A stretch of 54,292 nt of DNA from UBA1794 sp031552405 (GTDB taxonomy: Bacteria; Bacteroidota; Bacteroidia; Bacteroidales; Bacteroidaceae): positions 1-54,292 of the forward strand of contig JAVBMN010000004.1 of assembly GCA_031552405.1 (NCBI GenBank), given 5' to 3'. The notes below the pieces were generated by a model that was not told where the DNA came from, did no database searches, and saw nothing but the letters and a program-made list of their open reading frames with translations. The number at the start of each line of letters is the position of its first letter. The first letter of the stretch is position 1. Below, in pieces: positions 34,398 through 45,360 of the stretch. Made by a program: the position numbers and the translations under genes.

Positions 34398-34455
34398 AGA
34401 AGGGACTGAGAATTCATCCTCAGGGAGAATACACCTCTCCATTTTCCTTTTTTTC

Positions 34456-34825
34456 ATAAGCCCTCCACGTTCCACTATTCTCTGAAAGACTTTACCACAA
34501 AGGGTTTCAGAGTGGAACGTGGTTTTAAACTCGTGCGCGCCGGTTCCACAATTGGTGCGCACCAATCTTTCAACTCATGCCCACGAGATAGTTGCCTGAT
34601 GCGCACGAAATCTGGTGCGCTGCAGTGGCATGAAGCCAGGCCTGAGATTTAAAATCTCAGGCCTGGCTTTCGGCATACACAGCGCTGTGTTTTGGGATCA
34701 ATCCACTGCCTCCACTACCCCCCCCCTATAAAACACTTGGTGGAGGCACTCACCGCAATAAGCCTCCACTTCGAAACTGCTTGTGGCAAAGGCTTTCAGA
34801 AGACAGTGGAACGTGGAGGGTTATC
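34456..34825. mobile_element. MITE-like element with about 50-bp inverted ends
   Basis: CCCTCCACGTTCCACT at 34461-34476 and its exact reverse complement at 34805-34820 bound this segment. Similarity continues inward: CTGAAAGACTTTACCACAA on the left matches CTGAAAGCCTTTGCCACAA from the right. The inside has no gene but several nested repeats: a second AGTGGAACGTGG (34511), repeated GTGCGC units, a GCCTCCAC/GTGGAGGC hairpin and a 37-bp palindrome. A solo end lies at 27189. This fits a non-autonomous mobile element or an intergenic repeat family. Confidence 0.6.
34633..34669. repeat. 37-bp near-perfect palindrome
   Basis: Two 18-bp arms (AAGCCAGGCCTGAGATTT and its complement) flank a single A, forming a very stable hairpin inside the MITE-like element. 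It is not next to a gene end, so a simple terminator role is less likely; it may be the core of the repeat. Confidence 0.75.
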
Positions 34826-34936
34826 ACAAACATCTGAAGTGAGCCTAAAAAATCACCTGCCTCTGTTCAATAAGTAAAAGAGTGGACGCACTAAAAACTC
34901 TTTACCTAAGACAAAGACAGGTGAAGGGGCTGTTGC

Positions 34937-34989
34937 AAAAAAAATCGCTGGAACTCCCCTGTAAGTTGTTAGGGAAGTTCCAGCGATTT
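34937..34989 (-). terminator. Terminator of the superoxide dismutase gene
   Basis: AAATCGCTGGAACT and AGTTCCAGCGATTT are perfect 14-bp arms with further CCCT/AGGG pairing. On the minus strand a run of eight T follows the stem. It lies about 20 bp after the sodB stop. Confidence 0.88.
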
Positions 34990-35009
34990 AATGTTTTAAT
35001 AACCTGTAG

Positions 35010-35591
35010 CTAGTAGCGTCTTTCCACTACATCCCAGCTAACAATATCCCAGAGGGCATTTACATGGTCGGCTCTTCGGTTCTGGTAATCCAGATAGTAG
35101 GCATGCTCCCACACATCAAAGCCCAGCAGGGGAGTCAATCCGTTACGTATAGGATTTCCTCCATTGGCTTCTTTTGTAATTACCAGTTTGCCGGTTTTAT
35201 CAGCGGCCAGCCAAGTCCATCCTGAACCAAATAGTGCCGTAGAAGCGGTATTGAACTCTTTCTTGAAGTTCTCAAAACTACCGAAATCACGAACAATGGC
35301 CTCTGCCAGCTTACCGCTTGGTTCTGTTTTACCGGGTTTAGGAGCAAACTGCAAGAAATAGAGTGTATGGTTCAATACCTGTCCGGCATTGTTAAACAAA
35401 GGACCATCTGGAGCAGTAGCTACAATTTCTTCTACCTTTTTATTTTCATACGGTGTACCCGGCACCAAGTTGTTCAGGTTGTTTACATAAGTCTGCAAAT
35501 GCTTTCCATAGTGGAAATCAATGGTTTGCTGACTGATTACGGGCTCTAACGCGTTATTGGCGTAGGGCAATTTGGGCATTTCATACGTCAT
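35010..35591 (-). CDS. sodB: Iron (or cambialistic) superoxide dismutase
   Basis: The ATG at 35591 (MTYEMPKLPYANNALEPVIS) gives 193 residues, the usual length; an in-frame ATG twelve codons upstream would add a non-conserved hydrophobic extension. Metal ligands are visible: His in DFHYGKHLQ, His in NHTLYF and Asp/His in FDVWEHAYYLDYQNRR. The enzyme removes superoxide in the cytoplasm; Bacteroides enzymes of this type can use iron or manganese. A strong terminator follows. Confidence 0.95.
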   Translation of the reverse strand: MTYEMPKLPYANNALEPVISQQTIDFHYGKHLQTYVNNLNNLVPGTPYENKKVEEIVATAPDGPLFNNAGQVLNHTLYFLQFAPKPGKTEPSGKLAEAIVRDFGSFENFKKEFNTASTALFGSGWTWLAADKTGKLVITKEANGGNPIRNGLTPLLGFDVWEHAYYLDYQNRRADHVNALWDIVSWDVVERRY

Positions 35592-35692
35592 AATTGCTGC
35601 AATTAATGTTGTTAATAGTATATTCATAATTCATTGTCTTTTGGGTATTAAACAATTCATGACGCCTGATTGTTTGATAAATAAAAGATAAA

Positions 35693-36040
35693 ATGTCTAT
35701 GCTTACAGATTTTTTAGATTTGCTGGCTACCGTTATCAGTGTAATCAGCCTTCTGATTGTGACCTATGGAGCAATAATTGCCATCGTAGCTTTCCTTTGC
35801 AATGAGCTAAAACGCTTTAAAGGAGAATATACAACCCTGAATATCCGCAAACTGCGAGCCAATCTGGGAACGTATCTTCTACTGGGATTGGAGTTCCTCA
35901 TCGCTTCCGACATACTTAAAACCGTATTGGAACCTTCCCTCGATGAACTGGCCATCCTCGGCGGAGTAGTAGTACTACGCACTGTGCTTTCGTACTTCCT
36001 GAACCGTGAGATCAAAGAGCTGGAGGTAGATGCTGCCTAA
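35693..36040 (+). CDS. DUF1622 membrane protein
   Basis: The 115-residue product has a first hydrophobic helix (about 6-33), a basic cytoplasmic loop (NELKRFKGEYTTLNIRKLRANLG) and two further helices (about 58-76 and 82-102). This matches DUF1622, a small inner-membrane family without known function. It is divergent from sodB and is followed by a long inverted repeat. Confidence 0.85.
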   Translation: MSMLTDFLDLLATVISVISLLIVTYGAIIAIVAFLCNELKRFKGEYTTLNIRKLRANLGTYLLLGLEFLIASDILKTVLEPSLDELAILGGVVVLRTVLSYFLNREIKELEVDAA

Positions 36041-36143
36041 CCTGTATTATTCATACTCTATCTGCTGCGAACGCCAATTACCTACCCTCCAGTGTGAGCA
36101 CAGATACTTAATTCTCGCTACGAAAGAGTATGAATAATACAGG
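36041..36143. repeat. 19-bp inverted repeat with 65-bp loop
   Basis: CCTGTATTATTCATACTCT (36041-36059) and its exact complement (36125-36143) flank a 65-bp interval without a gene. It starts at the DUF1622 stop codon. It may be a long terminator stem or a small palindromic repeat. Confidence 0.65.
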
Positions 36144-36152
36144 CTAAAACAA

Positions 36153-36188
36153 ATTCAGCCCGATGTACGCCAATACACCGGGCTGAAT
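36153..36188 (-). terminator. Terminator of the Pit operon
   Basis: ATTCAGCCCG (36153-36162) pairs with CGGGCTGAAT (36179-36188). On the minus strand a TTTGTTTT tract follows. It lies just after the stop of the phosphate transporter gene. Confidence 0.8.
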
Positions 36189-36208
36189 CAATATAGTACA
36201 CAATTGTA

Positions 36209-37246
36209 TTACACAAAAGCCGATATGAACAGATAGATACAGGCTGCCAACAGGGCGCTAACCGGTATCGTCAGAATCCAGGCCCAGAGCAGGTTAATGG
36301 TTACCCCCCAACGAACAGCCGAGAGGCGTTTAACAGCTCCTACTCCCATTATTGATCCGGTGATGGTGTGCGTAGTACTAACAGGCACTTTCCAGATTTC
36401 GGTAAGAAACAGGGTAATGGCACCTGCGGTTTGAGCACAAAATCCTTCAAGAGAGGTGATCTTGGTGATCTTGGACCCCATGGTTTTCATGATCTTCCAT
36501 CCACCACTCATAGTACCAATGGCAATGGCAGTAAAGCAAGCCAATGGAATCCAGTCGTGGATGTCGTTCATGTCATTCATCTGCATCCAATGGGGCAAAC
36601 CTTCCACTCCGTTGCTGGTGGCGGCAATCAGTGCGGCGGCAATAATACCCATAACCTTTTGCGAGTCATTCAATCCGTGCCCGATACTAAGGCCCGCGGA
36701 AGAAACCAATTGCAAACGCCTAAACCATTTCTCTGCCGTCAAAGGCTGCGTCTTCTTCAGTACATGCATGGTAAGCAGCGTTATTATATTACCTACCAGC
36801 AAACCAATCAATGGAGCCAATATAATAAAAGAAGCAATCAGGATAATGGTAGCCGAATGGATGGCCGAGAAGCCGGAAGCCATAATGGCCGCCCCGGAAA
36901 ATCCCCCAATCAGGGTATGAGAAGAAGAGGAAGGAATTCCAAACCACCAAGTTACCAAGTTCCAGATAATGGCCGCGATCAGACCGGCAATAATTACCAA
37001 AGAGGGATTGCCTATGTTATCCATGATTACTGTCTTGGAAACCGTATCTGCAATTCCGAAGCCTCCAATAATATATTTTGCAATGAAATAGGCCACGAAG
37101 TTAAAGAATGCCGCCCAGATTACAGCTTGTGCCGGGGTTAACACGCGGGTAGAAACAACTGTGGCTATCGAGTTGGCTGCGTCATGAAAACCATTGATAT
37201 AATCAAAAATGAGCGCCAGTACGATAATTGCTATGAGTAAGGTCAT
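36209..37246 (-). CDS. Pit-family inorganic phosphate transporter
   Basis: The 345-residue permease has about ten membrane helices. Both copies of the PHO4 signature are present: DYINGFHDAANSIATVVSTR near the N-terminus and the GFCAQTAGAITLF / PVSTTHTITGSIMGVGA region near the C-terminus. It imports metal-phosphate with protons. The upstream DUF47 gene, 11 bp away, is a usual partner. Confidence 0.93.
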   Translation of the reverse strand: MTLLIAIIVLALIFDYINGFHDAANSIATVVSTRVLTPAQAVIWAAFFNFVAYFIAKYIIGGFGIADTVSKTVIMDNIGNPSLVIIAGLIAAIIWNLVTWWFGIPSSSSHTLIGGFSGAAIMASGFSAIHSATIILIASFIILAPLIGLLVGNIITLLTMHVLKKTQPLTAEKWFRRLQLVSSAGLSIGHGLNDSQKVMGIIAAALIAATSNGVEGLPHWMQMNDMNDIHDWIPLACFTAIAIGTMSGGWKIMKTMGSKITKITSLEGFCAQTAGAITLFLTEIWKVPVSTTHTITGSIMGVGAVKRLSAVRWGVTINLLWAWILTIPVSALLAACIYLFISAFV

Positions 37247-37257
37247 CGATTATCGGT

Positions 37258-37911
37258 TTAGGCGTATTTTACAATGATGGTTTTAACAACTTTACCTACC
37301 ATCTCAGCAGCATCCGTCGTCTTCTCCAGTTCATACATGATTTCCTTGATCTTGATAAGTTCGATACCGTTCTTTTCTTCTTCAAACAGCTTCATAATGA
37401 AATGCTCATACACGTCATCTGCTTTGTTTTCCAATTCGTGCAGCTCTCTACAATAGTCGTTGACTCTGGCCCGACTGGCACTTTTTTTCACTGAATCCAG
37501 TTCAGCCATAGCTTTACCGATAAGAATGGATCCTTCTTTCAACAGATCGGCTAATTCTACGCTGCTGGGTGGAATCTGCTTTGGGTTATAGATTGCGATA
37601 CGTTTGGCGCAGCTATTAATTCCATCTATCACATCATCCAAAAGAGTAGCAAGGTGGTGAATATCTTCGCGATCAAAAGGGGTGATAAAGGTAGCACTCA
37701 GTTCGTCGAAGATCCTATGAGAGAGTTTATCGCCTTGGCGTTCTTGCTCTTTAATCTTTTTATAGTATTCAACCATCTCATTGTGGTCCTTACTTTTCAA
37801 GGTTTCAATCATCAGGTCAGATGCTTTGTCCAGTACAACAGCCATTTGCCTTAGCAATGGAAAAAACTTTGGTTCCTTCGGTGTGAAGCGGTTTAATAGT
37901 GAATTGTTCAT
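37258..37911 (-). CDS. DUF47 PhoU-like partner of Pit
   Basis: The 217-residue protein is almost wholly helical and fits DUF47 (TIGR00153), a PhoU-like fold with metal-binding acidic motifs such as KIKEQERQGDKLSHRIFDEL and LHELENKADDVYEHF. These proteins regulate the adjacent Pit transporter. It starts the two-gene operon. Confidence 0.92.
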   Translation of the reverse strand: MNNSLLNRFTPKEPKFFPLLRQMAVVLDKASDLMIETLKSKDHNEMVEYYKKIKEQERQGDKLSHRIFDELSATFITPFDREDIHHLATLLDDVIDGINSCAKRIAIYNPKQIPPSSVELADLLKEGSILIGKAMAELDSVKKSASRARVNDYCRELHELENKADDVYEHFIMKLFEEEKNGIELIKIKEIMYELEKTTDAAEMVGKVVKTIIVKYA

Positions 37912-38044
37912 AAATAACTTATTTACAATGTTAAGAACAGTTTCTAAATATTTTTTGCAAAAATATGAATAGGATGTTACAGAAGTGTTACAAGGAGAGA
38001 AAAAAGAATAGTTCGTAATGCTTTTTTTGTATTTCTATCTGAAA

Positions 38045-38094
38045 AGGGCGGCACACCGGGGTTTCTCTTTCGAGAATTCCCGATGCGCCGCCCT
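38045..38094 (-). terminator. Terminator downstream of the small ORF and secreted-protein gene
   Basis: AGGGCGGC (38045-38052) pairs with GCCGCCCT (38087-38094), with extra inner pairing (GGG/CCC and TTCTC/GAGAA). On the minus strand the stem is followed by TTTTC. It lies about 40 bp after the small ORF stop. Confidence 0.7.
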
Positions 38095-38134
38095 ACACAT
38101 AATGAAAAACTTTCAGAAGCAGATCCTATTCCGC

Positions 38135-38323
38135 TCACTCTGTGGAAACCGGAGGCGTATTCCAGAAGTTCTTTTCAACAACCACATGCTCCTCTCCTCC
38201 TTGCCGGATGCCGGATTTGTTGCTGAAACGTTCATTACTTGGAGTCATAAAAGGCTCTATAACCATCTCTACAAGGAGAATCTGAGGAGATTGATACTCT
38301 TTCTTTTCTTTTATTGTTGTCAT
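38135..38323 (-). CDS. Small Bacteroidales-type peptide (62 aa)
   Basis: The sequence MTTIKEKKEYQSPQILLVEM, with a later Gly/Glu-rich stretch, resembles short conserved Bacteroidales proteins with a KKY-x-x-P-x-hydrophobic-VE pattern, often found beside secreted-protein genes. It has the same direction as, and starts 11 bp after, the large secreted-protein gene, with a terminator after it. No signal peptide is seen. Function unknown. The position and pattern support it being real. Confidence 0.6.
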   Translation of the reverse strand: MTTIKEKKEYQSPQILLVEMVIEPFMTPSNERFSNKSGIRQGGEEHVVVEKNFWNTPPVSTE

Positions 38324-38334
38324 GATACGATGGT

Positions 38335-40722
38335 TTATGGTATGAGTACTATCTGACCGTTTACGATGTAACTTCCTGCTGGCAGATTAAAGGCATGCCC
38401 GCCGGATGCTACAAGGATGCAAGCAAGAAGATCACCCCGCAAGGTGTAGATGAAGACTTCCTGCTCCCTGTCGGAAACAAGCAAGACACCTCCCTCTACG
38501 GTGAAGATGGACACCCCCTCTGCCCGACGGGATATATCATTCTGATCAAGAGGCACATGATCCATCCCTATAATGAAGCACCCCGGAGTTGCCTCTTCAA
38601 TGCCTCCCTTATATATAAGGTAAGGACGAAAGGGCTGCGTAGCGGTAGTAGCATTAGTGGCGGCACGCTCAAACCGGCTTCCTTCTGCATTTAAGATGTA
38701 ACAGTTTTCGCCTTCTTCAACAGAAAAAACGGGGTGAAAATCCCAGCTTCTCATGTGCAAGCAAGCCAGGTTATCAGTAGACTCCACCGCGTTCCCGGCA
38801 AAGGTGAACTCCGTGGGGTATGAAATATTCAACAGCGGATAGTCAGCATATCCATAATCCGGGAATGCGATTAGATAGGGCCTATTGGCTTCTATGATGG
38901 AGGCATCCGTATCGATGTCGTTATTCTCATCTTGATCATCTACCGTCTTCAGCCAGAAGAAACCTTTGTCTTGGGGAGTGGTGATAATCCATTCGCTATA
39001 CGGAATGTACTCTACTCCGTTTGCCGTAACCGTAGCTACTGTAAAGGGAAGACAAAGCACTTGCCAACCGCCGTGGCCCTGTACTCCGGAAAAAGTACGC
39101 TTCAGACTTACGGAACCCGAGATACGCTGAGGGGTATGAAAAGTCTTTAAGTCGGTAAGCTGAGCGTTCCCCTGAAAAGATCCGTCTACCACATTGAGCC
39201 CGTTTACTACCGACAAAGGCCGCTGACTGAACACAAGCAAGTTTGGATTCCCGCCAGCATTGTCAATAAGCACATCGTCAAACAACTCCAGGCGACTGTC
39301 TAACACCAGTGCCGTTTCCGAGTGCCCCGAGGCAAATCCACCGTCATAAAGAACATCTGTACTCCATTTCCCTGATAGAGCAGCAACAGACGAAGCTTCG
39401 GTTTCTGCTTCCGCTAAGACATAGACCTTCACTTCATCCAGAAAGAAACGCCCCTTCTTGGATGCAGTAGGCTCTACCGAGAAAGAGATCTTCGAGGCAT
39501 TTGCAGCACCCGTCACTGCTATAGTATAAGAGGTGAACTCCCCTTTCTTCAGGGACAAGGTAATGGACTGGGCAGGAGTAGAAATGCCCGGGGCATTTAA
39601 TCGCCCACCGGTATTAGAGATTTTCATAACCAAATCGGTAACCTCATTGCTTGTATTCCAGGCGGCTGCCCTAAAAGAGAGCAGAGCCTCTCCCGCAACG
39701 CCAAGTGCCGGGGTGGTAGCAATGCCTTTTTCATTGGAGGAAGTTCCCAGCAGAATGCAGGCGGAAGCAGAAAAACAGTTGGTAAACGTCCAGCCTGGTT
39801 GCATCGTAGCACCCGCAGCAGAGCTTGCCTTAAAATTATCCCAATTCCCGTCATTTCCCCCCAGACCTGCGTTTGCTTCAAAAGTTTCATGAAACACTAA
39901 CTGGTATGCTTTCGGTGTGCTTACATTAATTAACAGGGTATATGTGGCCGAGGTAACCGCACTGACTCGCCCCTCCGCATCACAAGCCACAGCTTTTAGC
40001 GTGGTAGTGGCATTTATCTCAATCGCCGCCCCCTCATAACGAAACGAATTACTGGTAGGCGCACTCCCATCAGTAGTATAATAAATGGTTGTTTCAGGCG
40101 CACTGCTCATCTCTACATACTGCTTTTCAGTGTATGTCCCCTCCAAAAGCGAGAAGGTGGGAGGAGGCACAAGCACACCCTCTGCTTCTCCGGATGTGAT
40201 CTGTAACCATGAAATCCCGGTATTGCTAACTTGCCTATACCCCACTTTGAGATATCGATACTCGCGAGGGATAATCTCCGAAGTGGTGAGCGTTTGCGTT
40301 TTGTCACTTGTGACAGTCAGCTCTTCGATAAGCATATACGAACCGCCATCCACAGAGCCGCTAATGACAAACACAGAGCCTTTAGTAGAGCTCGTTTTCT
40401 TAATACTCAGATTCTTTGCGGGCGTATCATACCCCACGATAAGATAATCCGAACTGCCCGAAAAACGCAATGCTCCATCCGAATAAAAGGTGCTCGATGA
40501 AAAGGAAGAGGAATACTTCAACCCTGCTACGTTCTTCAGCGATGCCAACGCGTCGATCTTTAACTCGAAAGGCAAGGTGGCAACCGTCGTTTGAGCACTT
40601 ACAGAAACAATAGTCCCCAATAACAGAAAGAGAAGAGAAAAAAAGGTTCGGAGAATGTGATCCTCACACGATACCGGAAAGGTGATGACACACCTTCCCC
40701 AGTGATTTTTTTGTTTTTTCAT
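38335..40722 (-). CDS. Large secreted protein with chitobiase-type C-terminal domain
   Basis: The ATG at 40722 gives 795 residues and a signal peptide ending near VSVSAQ; an ATG 19 codons earlier is less likely. A CHB_HEX_C-type domain (about 190-265) is recognised by YVEMSSAPETTIYYTTDGSA followed by TTTLKAVACD. Beta-sandwich regions follow, which could bind carbohydrate. The end (VFIYTLRGDLLACILVASGG, then LPAGSYIVNGQ) is the usual sorting-like tail of Bacteroidales secreted proteins. No catalytic domain is recognised. It is divergent from the GH30 gene. Confidence 0.8.
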   Translation of the reverse strand: MKKQKNHWGRCVITFPVSCEDHILRTFFSLLFLLLGTIVSVSAQTTVATLPFELKIDALASLKNVAGLKYSSSFSSSTFYSDGALRFSGSSDYLIVGYDTPAKNLSIKKTSSTKGSVFVISGSVDGGSYMLIEELTVTSDKTQTLTTSEIIPREYRYLKVGYRQVSNTGISWLQITSGEAEGVLVPPPTFSLLEGTYTEKQYVEMSSAPETTIYYTTDGSAPTSNSFRYEGAAIEINATTTLKAVACDAEGRVSAVTSATYTLLINVSTPKAYQLVFHETFEANAGLGGNDGNWDNFKASSAAGATMQPGWTFTNCFSASACILLGTSSNEKGIATTPALGVAGEALLSFRAAAWNTSNEVTDLVMKISNTGGRLNAPGISTPAQSITLSLKKGEFTSYTIAVTGAANASKISFSVEPTASKKGRFFLDEVKVYVLAEAETEASSVAALSGKWSTDVLYDGGFASGHSETALVLDSRLELFDDVLIDNAGGNPNLLVFSQRPLSVVNGLNVVDGSFQGNAQLTDLKTFHTPQRISGSVSLKRTFSGVQGHGGWQVLCLPFTVATVTANGVEYIPYSEWIITTPQDKGFFWLKTVDDQDENNDIDTDASIIEANRPYLIAFPDYGYADYPLLNISYPTEFTFAGNAVESTDNLACLHMRSWDFHPVFSVEEGENCYILNAEGSRFERAATNATTATQPFRPYLIYKGGIEEATPGCFIIGMDHVPLDQNDISRRAEGVSIFTVEGGVLLVSDREQEVFIYTLRGDLLACILVASGGHAFNLPAGSYIVNGQIVLIP

Positions 40723-40893
40723 AGTAATGTATTTAAGTAATAGGTCTGCAAACGTAAGTAATAAACAAACATCCACCAAATGATTTACACAAAAAAGAAC
40801 AATGCAGTCACCAAAAGACTAAAAGGAGCCACTTACCACGCATATATATGCAAAAAAACACCGCTTTCCTCTGAAATGCTCAGAGAAAGTTCT

Positions 40894-40901
40894 TACCTTT
40901 G
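40894..40901 (+). promoter_or_regulatory. -7 element of the GH30 gene
   Basis: TACCTTTG fits the consensus and lies 35 bp before the ATG at 40937. No clear -33 element is visible. Confidence 0.5.
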
Positions 40902-40936
40902 CAAGGATGTTATGAGATAATAAGAACCTAATATCA

Positions 40937-43351
40937 ATGACCATGTTATTAAGAAAATACCATCTGTTGATTCAGATCCTGTGGTGCTTTATAGGGGCCT
41001 CCACTCCCTTTCTGACTGCCAATGCGCAAACCGTACTGGCCGCTTTTGAAGATTCGGCGGAAGACCTGCTAACCATCAATGAAGGTTCATACACGAAAGC
41101 ATTGTTTGTCTCTAATCCGGGTATCTATGATAATCCGGATAGATCAGGTATCAACACTTCCGAGAAATGCTTAGGCGCCATAAATATAGCCAATGCGGAT
41201 TGGAGTGGAAACCGCGTAGAACTTAAGCTTGACAAACCCGTAAAGATCGCAAAGGAAACTCGCATGCTATCCTTGCTGGTGTATCGCTCCATCCAGCCCA
41301 AGGAGATGCGGATTGGGTTCAATGACTTTGAAGAAGCCGCACAGGTATATTATGATAAGGTAAATACGGACTCACGCTGGGAAAGAGTGGTAGTAGATTT
41401 AGGTACCAGCCATTTGAATGACTCTCTGAAATCAATATGGATCATATTCAGCTGCAATTGGTACGCTCCACGCACAGGCTGGGCGCAGGCAGAATATTAC
41501 TTTGACGACATCACCTTGTCGGGAATACGGCTTCCCAACTCAAATATTGTGATAAACCCTACTGAGGAGTATCAGACCATTGAAGATTTCGGCGCTTCCG
41601 ACTGCTGGACAGCAGATGTGGTAGGAAAGTACTGGGGAACTACCCAAAAAGAATTTATCGCCGAGAAACTATTTAGCCAGGAGCTTGACAGCAAAGGAAA
41701 CCCAAAAGGAATCGGCCTCTCCAACTGGCGCATGAACCTAGGTGCCGGCACTTCCGAACAAGGATCCGCCAGTGGACTGACGGATGCTGTGCGCCGCTCG
41801 GAATGTTTCTTGAAATCTGATGGAACCTATGACTGGACCAAGCAGGCCGGACAACAATACTTCATGCAGAAAGCTAAAGAGTACGGGTGCGAGAACTTCT
41901 TGTTTTTCTCAAATACGCCTCCTGTCTACTTTACAAAGAACGGCAAGGGTTTCGCTAATTCCGGAGAATCGACCTGTAACCTGAAGAGTGATAAGTTTAC
42001 GGATTTTGCCGAATTCATGGCTACTGTCACCGAGCATTTCTGGGATGAAGGGTATCACATCAAATACATTAGCCCGGTTAATGAGCCGCAGTACGACTGG
42101 ACCGGCGGACAGGAAGGGAGTCCTTGGCAAAATAGCGATATCAAGAAACTTGTTACAGAGTTGAACAAATCCTTGGTACAAAGAAACTCAGAAACAAAGA
42201 TCATGATCCCCGAAGCCGGGAGCTGGGACAAGCTTTCCGGAGGTTCAGGAAGGGCATCCAACCAAATCTATAACTTCTTCGACTCAAAGTCCACCAATTA
42301 TATAGGAAACCTGCCCGCCGTAGAGAAAATGGCCGCAGGCCACAGCTACTGGACCTTCTCCACAAATGCCACCCTAAAGAAGGTGCGTACGGATTTGTGG
42401 AACTCCGCAAAAACATACAGCCTGAAGGCCGCCCAGACAGAATGGAGCCTTCTGGATGCCGCACCCACCACAGATACCGGCTTCCCGGCCAGCTATGATG
42501 CGGCTACACACATGGACCTGGCACTATTTATGGGAAAGCTGATTTACTGTGACCTGGCTTTTGCCAATGTATCCTCGTGGTCGTATTGGACAAGCCTGGC
42601 TACAGAGGTGTACAGTCAGAAAAGCCGGTTCTTCCTGCTGCGACTCACCCCTTCCAACGGCAATGGAGGGTATGATTCATACGCCTCTCTCTTTAACGGG
42701 GGCAAGGTAGAGTCTACTCCCAATTTGTGGGCGTTGGGGAATTACAGTCGCTTCATTCGCCCAGGCTACAAGCGCATCCGTATGGATGGCGCCTCTGAAA
42801 TGAACCACATCCTGGGAACCGCATACATCTCGCCGAACAACTCACGAATTGTAACAGTATATGTAAACACCTCTGCACAAATGCAGTTTGCAAATATTGC
42901 ATTCAAGGAACTGAACGGAGCGCCTGCTAAGATTCGAAAATACGTAACTTCATCCTCTGCAACCCTAACCAAAGAGGCCACCCTTGCAGAGACATATACC
43001 GAGAAAGTAATGAGCATCCCCTCCCGTTCCATAGTTACGGTAGTGTATGATATACAAGAAATCAATGCGATAGAAACCGCATCTACAGAAGAAGGAGAAA
43101 AGGAACTTTCCGTCTACCCCAACCCAGTAGATCCCGGCAAGACTGTAAGTGCATCGATCCCGGGAGCCAACCCGTCAGACGACATAATGGTGACCCTTCA
43201 CGAAACCGGCGGCCGAACTATCTACTCAAAGACCTGCAAGTATCATAATGGTTTATCGATTGAAGTTCCCGATGGAGCCACTTCGGGTATCTACCTGCTC
43301 CGCGTGGTTAGCTCCACTGCAAGTTATCAGGGAAAACTAATCATTAAATAA
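40937..43351 (+). CDS. GH30-family secreted glycoside hydrolase
   Basis: The 804-residue enzyme has a signal peptide ending near LTANAQ, an N-terminal beta-sandwich (about 35-195) and a GH30 barrel. The acid/base Glu is in SPVNEPQYDW (about 382) and the nucleophile in AAQTEWSLLD (about 502). The opening IEDFGASDCWTADVVGKYW and SNWRMNLGAG fit GH30 members acting on beta-1,6-galactan or xylan, though the exact substrate cannot be told. A C-terminal sorting-type domain (about 720-804: VYPNPV to YLLRVVS) suggests export to the surface. No SusC/D pair is adjacent. Confidence 0.88.
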   Translation: MTMLLRKYHLLIQILWCFIGASTPFLTANAQTVLAAFEDSAEDLLTINEGSYTKALFVSNPGIYDNPDRSGINTSEKCLGAINIANADWSGNRVELKLDKPVKIAKETRMLSLLVYRSIQPKEMRIGFNDFEEAAQVYYDKVNTDSRWERVVVDLGTSHLNDSLKSIWIIFSCNWYAPRTGWAQAEYYFDDITLSGIRLPNSNIVINPTEEYQTIEDFGASDCWTADVVGKYWGTTQKEFIAEKLFSQELDSKGNPKGIGLSNWRMNLGAGTSEQGSASGLTDAVRRSECFLKSDGTYDWTKQAGQQYFMQKAKEYGCENFLFFSNTPPVYFTKNGKGFANSGESTCNLKSDKFTDFAEFMATVTEHFWDEGYHIKYISPVNEPQYDWTGGQEGSPWQNSDIKKLVTELNKSLVQRNSETKIMIPEAGSWDKLSGGSGRASNQIYNFFDSKSTNYIGNLPAVEKMAAGHSYWTFSTNATLKKVRTDLWNSAKTYSLKAAQTEWSLLDAAPTTDTGFPASYDAATHMDLALFMGKLIYCDLAFANVSSWSYWTSLATEVYSQKSRFFLLRLTPSNGNGGYDSYASLFNGGKVESTPNLWALGNYSRFIRPGYKRIRMDGASEMNHILGTAYISPNNSRIVTVYVNTSAQMQFANIAFKELNGAPAKIRKYVTSSSATLTKEATLAETYTEKVMSIPSRSIVTVVYDIQEINAIETASTEEGEKELSVYPNPVDPGKTVSASIPGANPSDDIMVTLHETGGRTIYSKTCKYHNGLSIEVPDGATSGIYLLRVVSSTASYQGKLIIK

Positions 43352-43432
43352 AATTTCTGAGAGTACGAATACCTGTGAAATCTAAAAGCGTATCAATATA
43401 AATTAATTACCCTTGAATATTTCCCGGATTAG

Positions 43433-43464
43433 TTTAGAAGATACAAATAAAAAAGGTAACTTTG
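43433..43464 (+). promoter_or_regulatory. Promoter of the OadA-like gene
   Basis: TTTA (43433-43436, one base from TTTG), a 20-bp spacer and TAACTTTG (43457-43464) fit the Bacteroides consensus. A 77-bp AT-rich leader follows before the ATG at 43541. Confidence 0.6.
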
Positions 43465-43540
43465 CATAGTCAATGAACTTATGTGTGTGTGTATTAAAGA
43501 ATAATATAAAAGATAATATAAAAGGCATTGTTTTAAGAGT

Positions 43541-45322
<1,782 letters not shown>

Positions 45323-45360
45323 AATGAGGGTTGTAGCGAAACACGCTATACCGGATATAA

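Noticed and set aside
34398..35009. A protein gene in the DoxX-sodB gap
   Set aside because: Short frames there are broken and follow the inverted repeats; the sequence is explained by a repeat element and a terminator.
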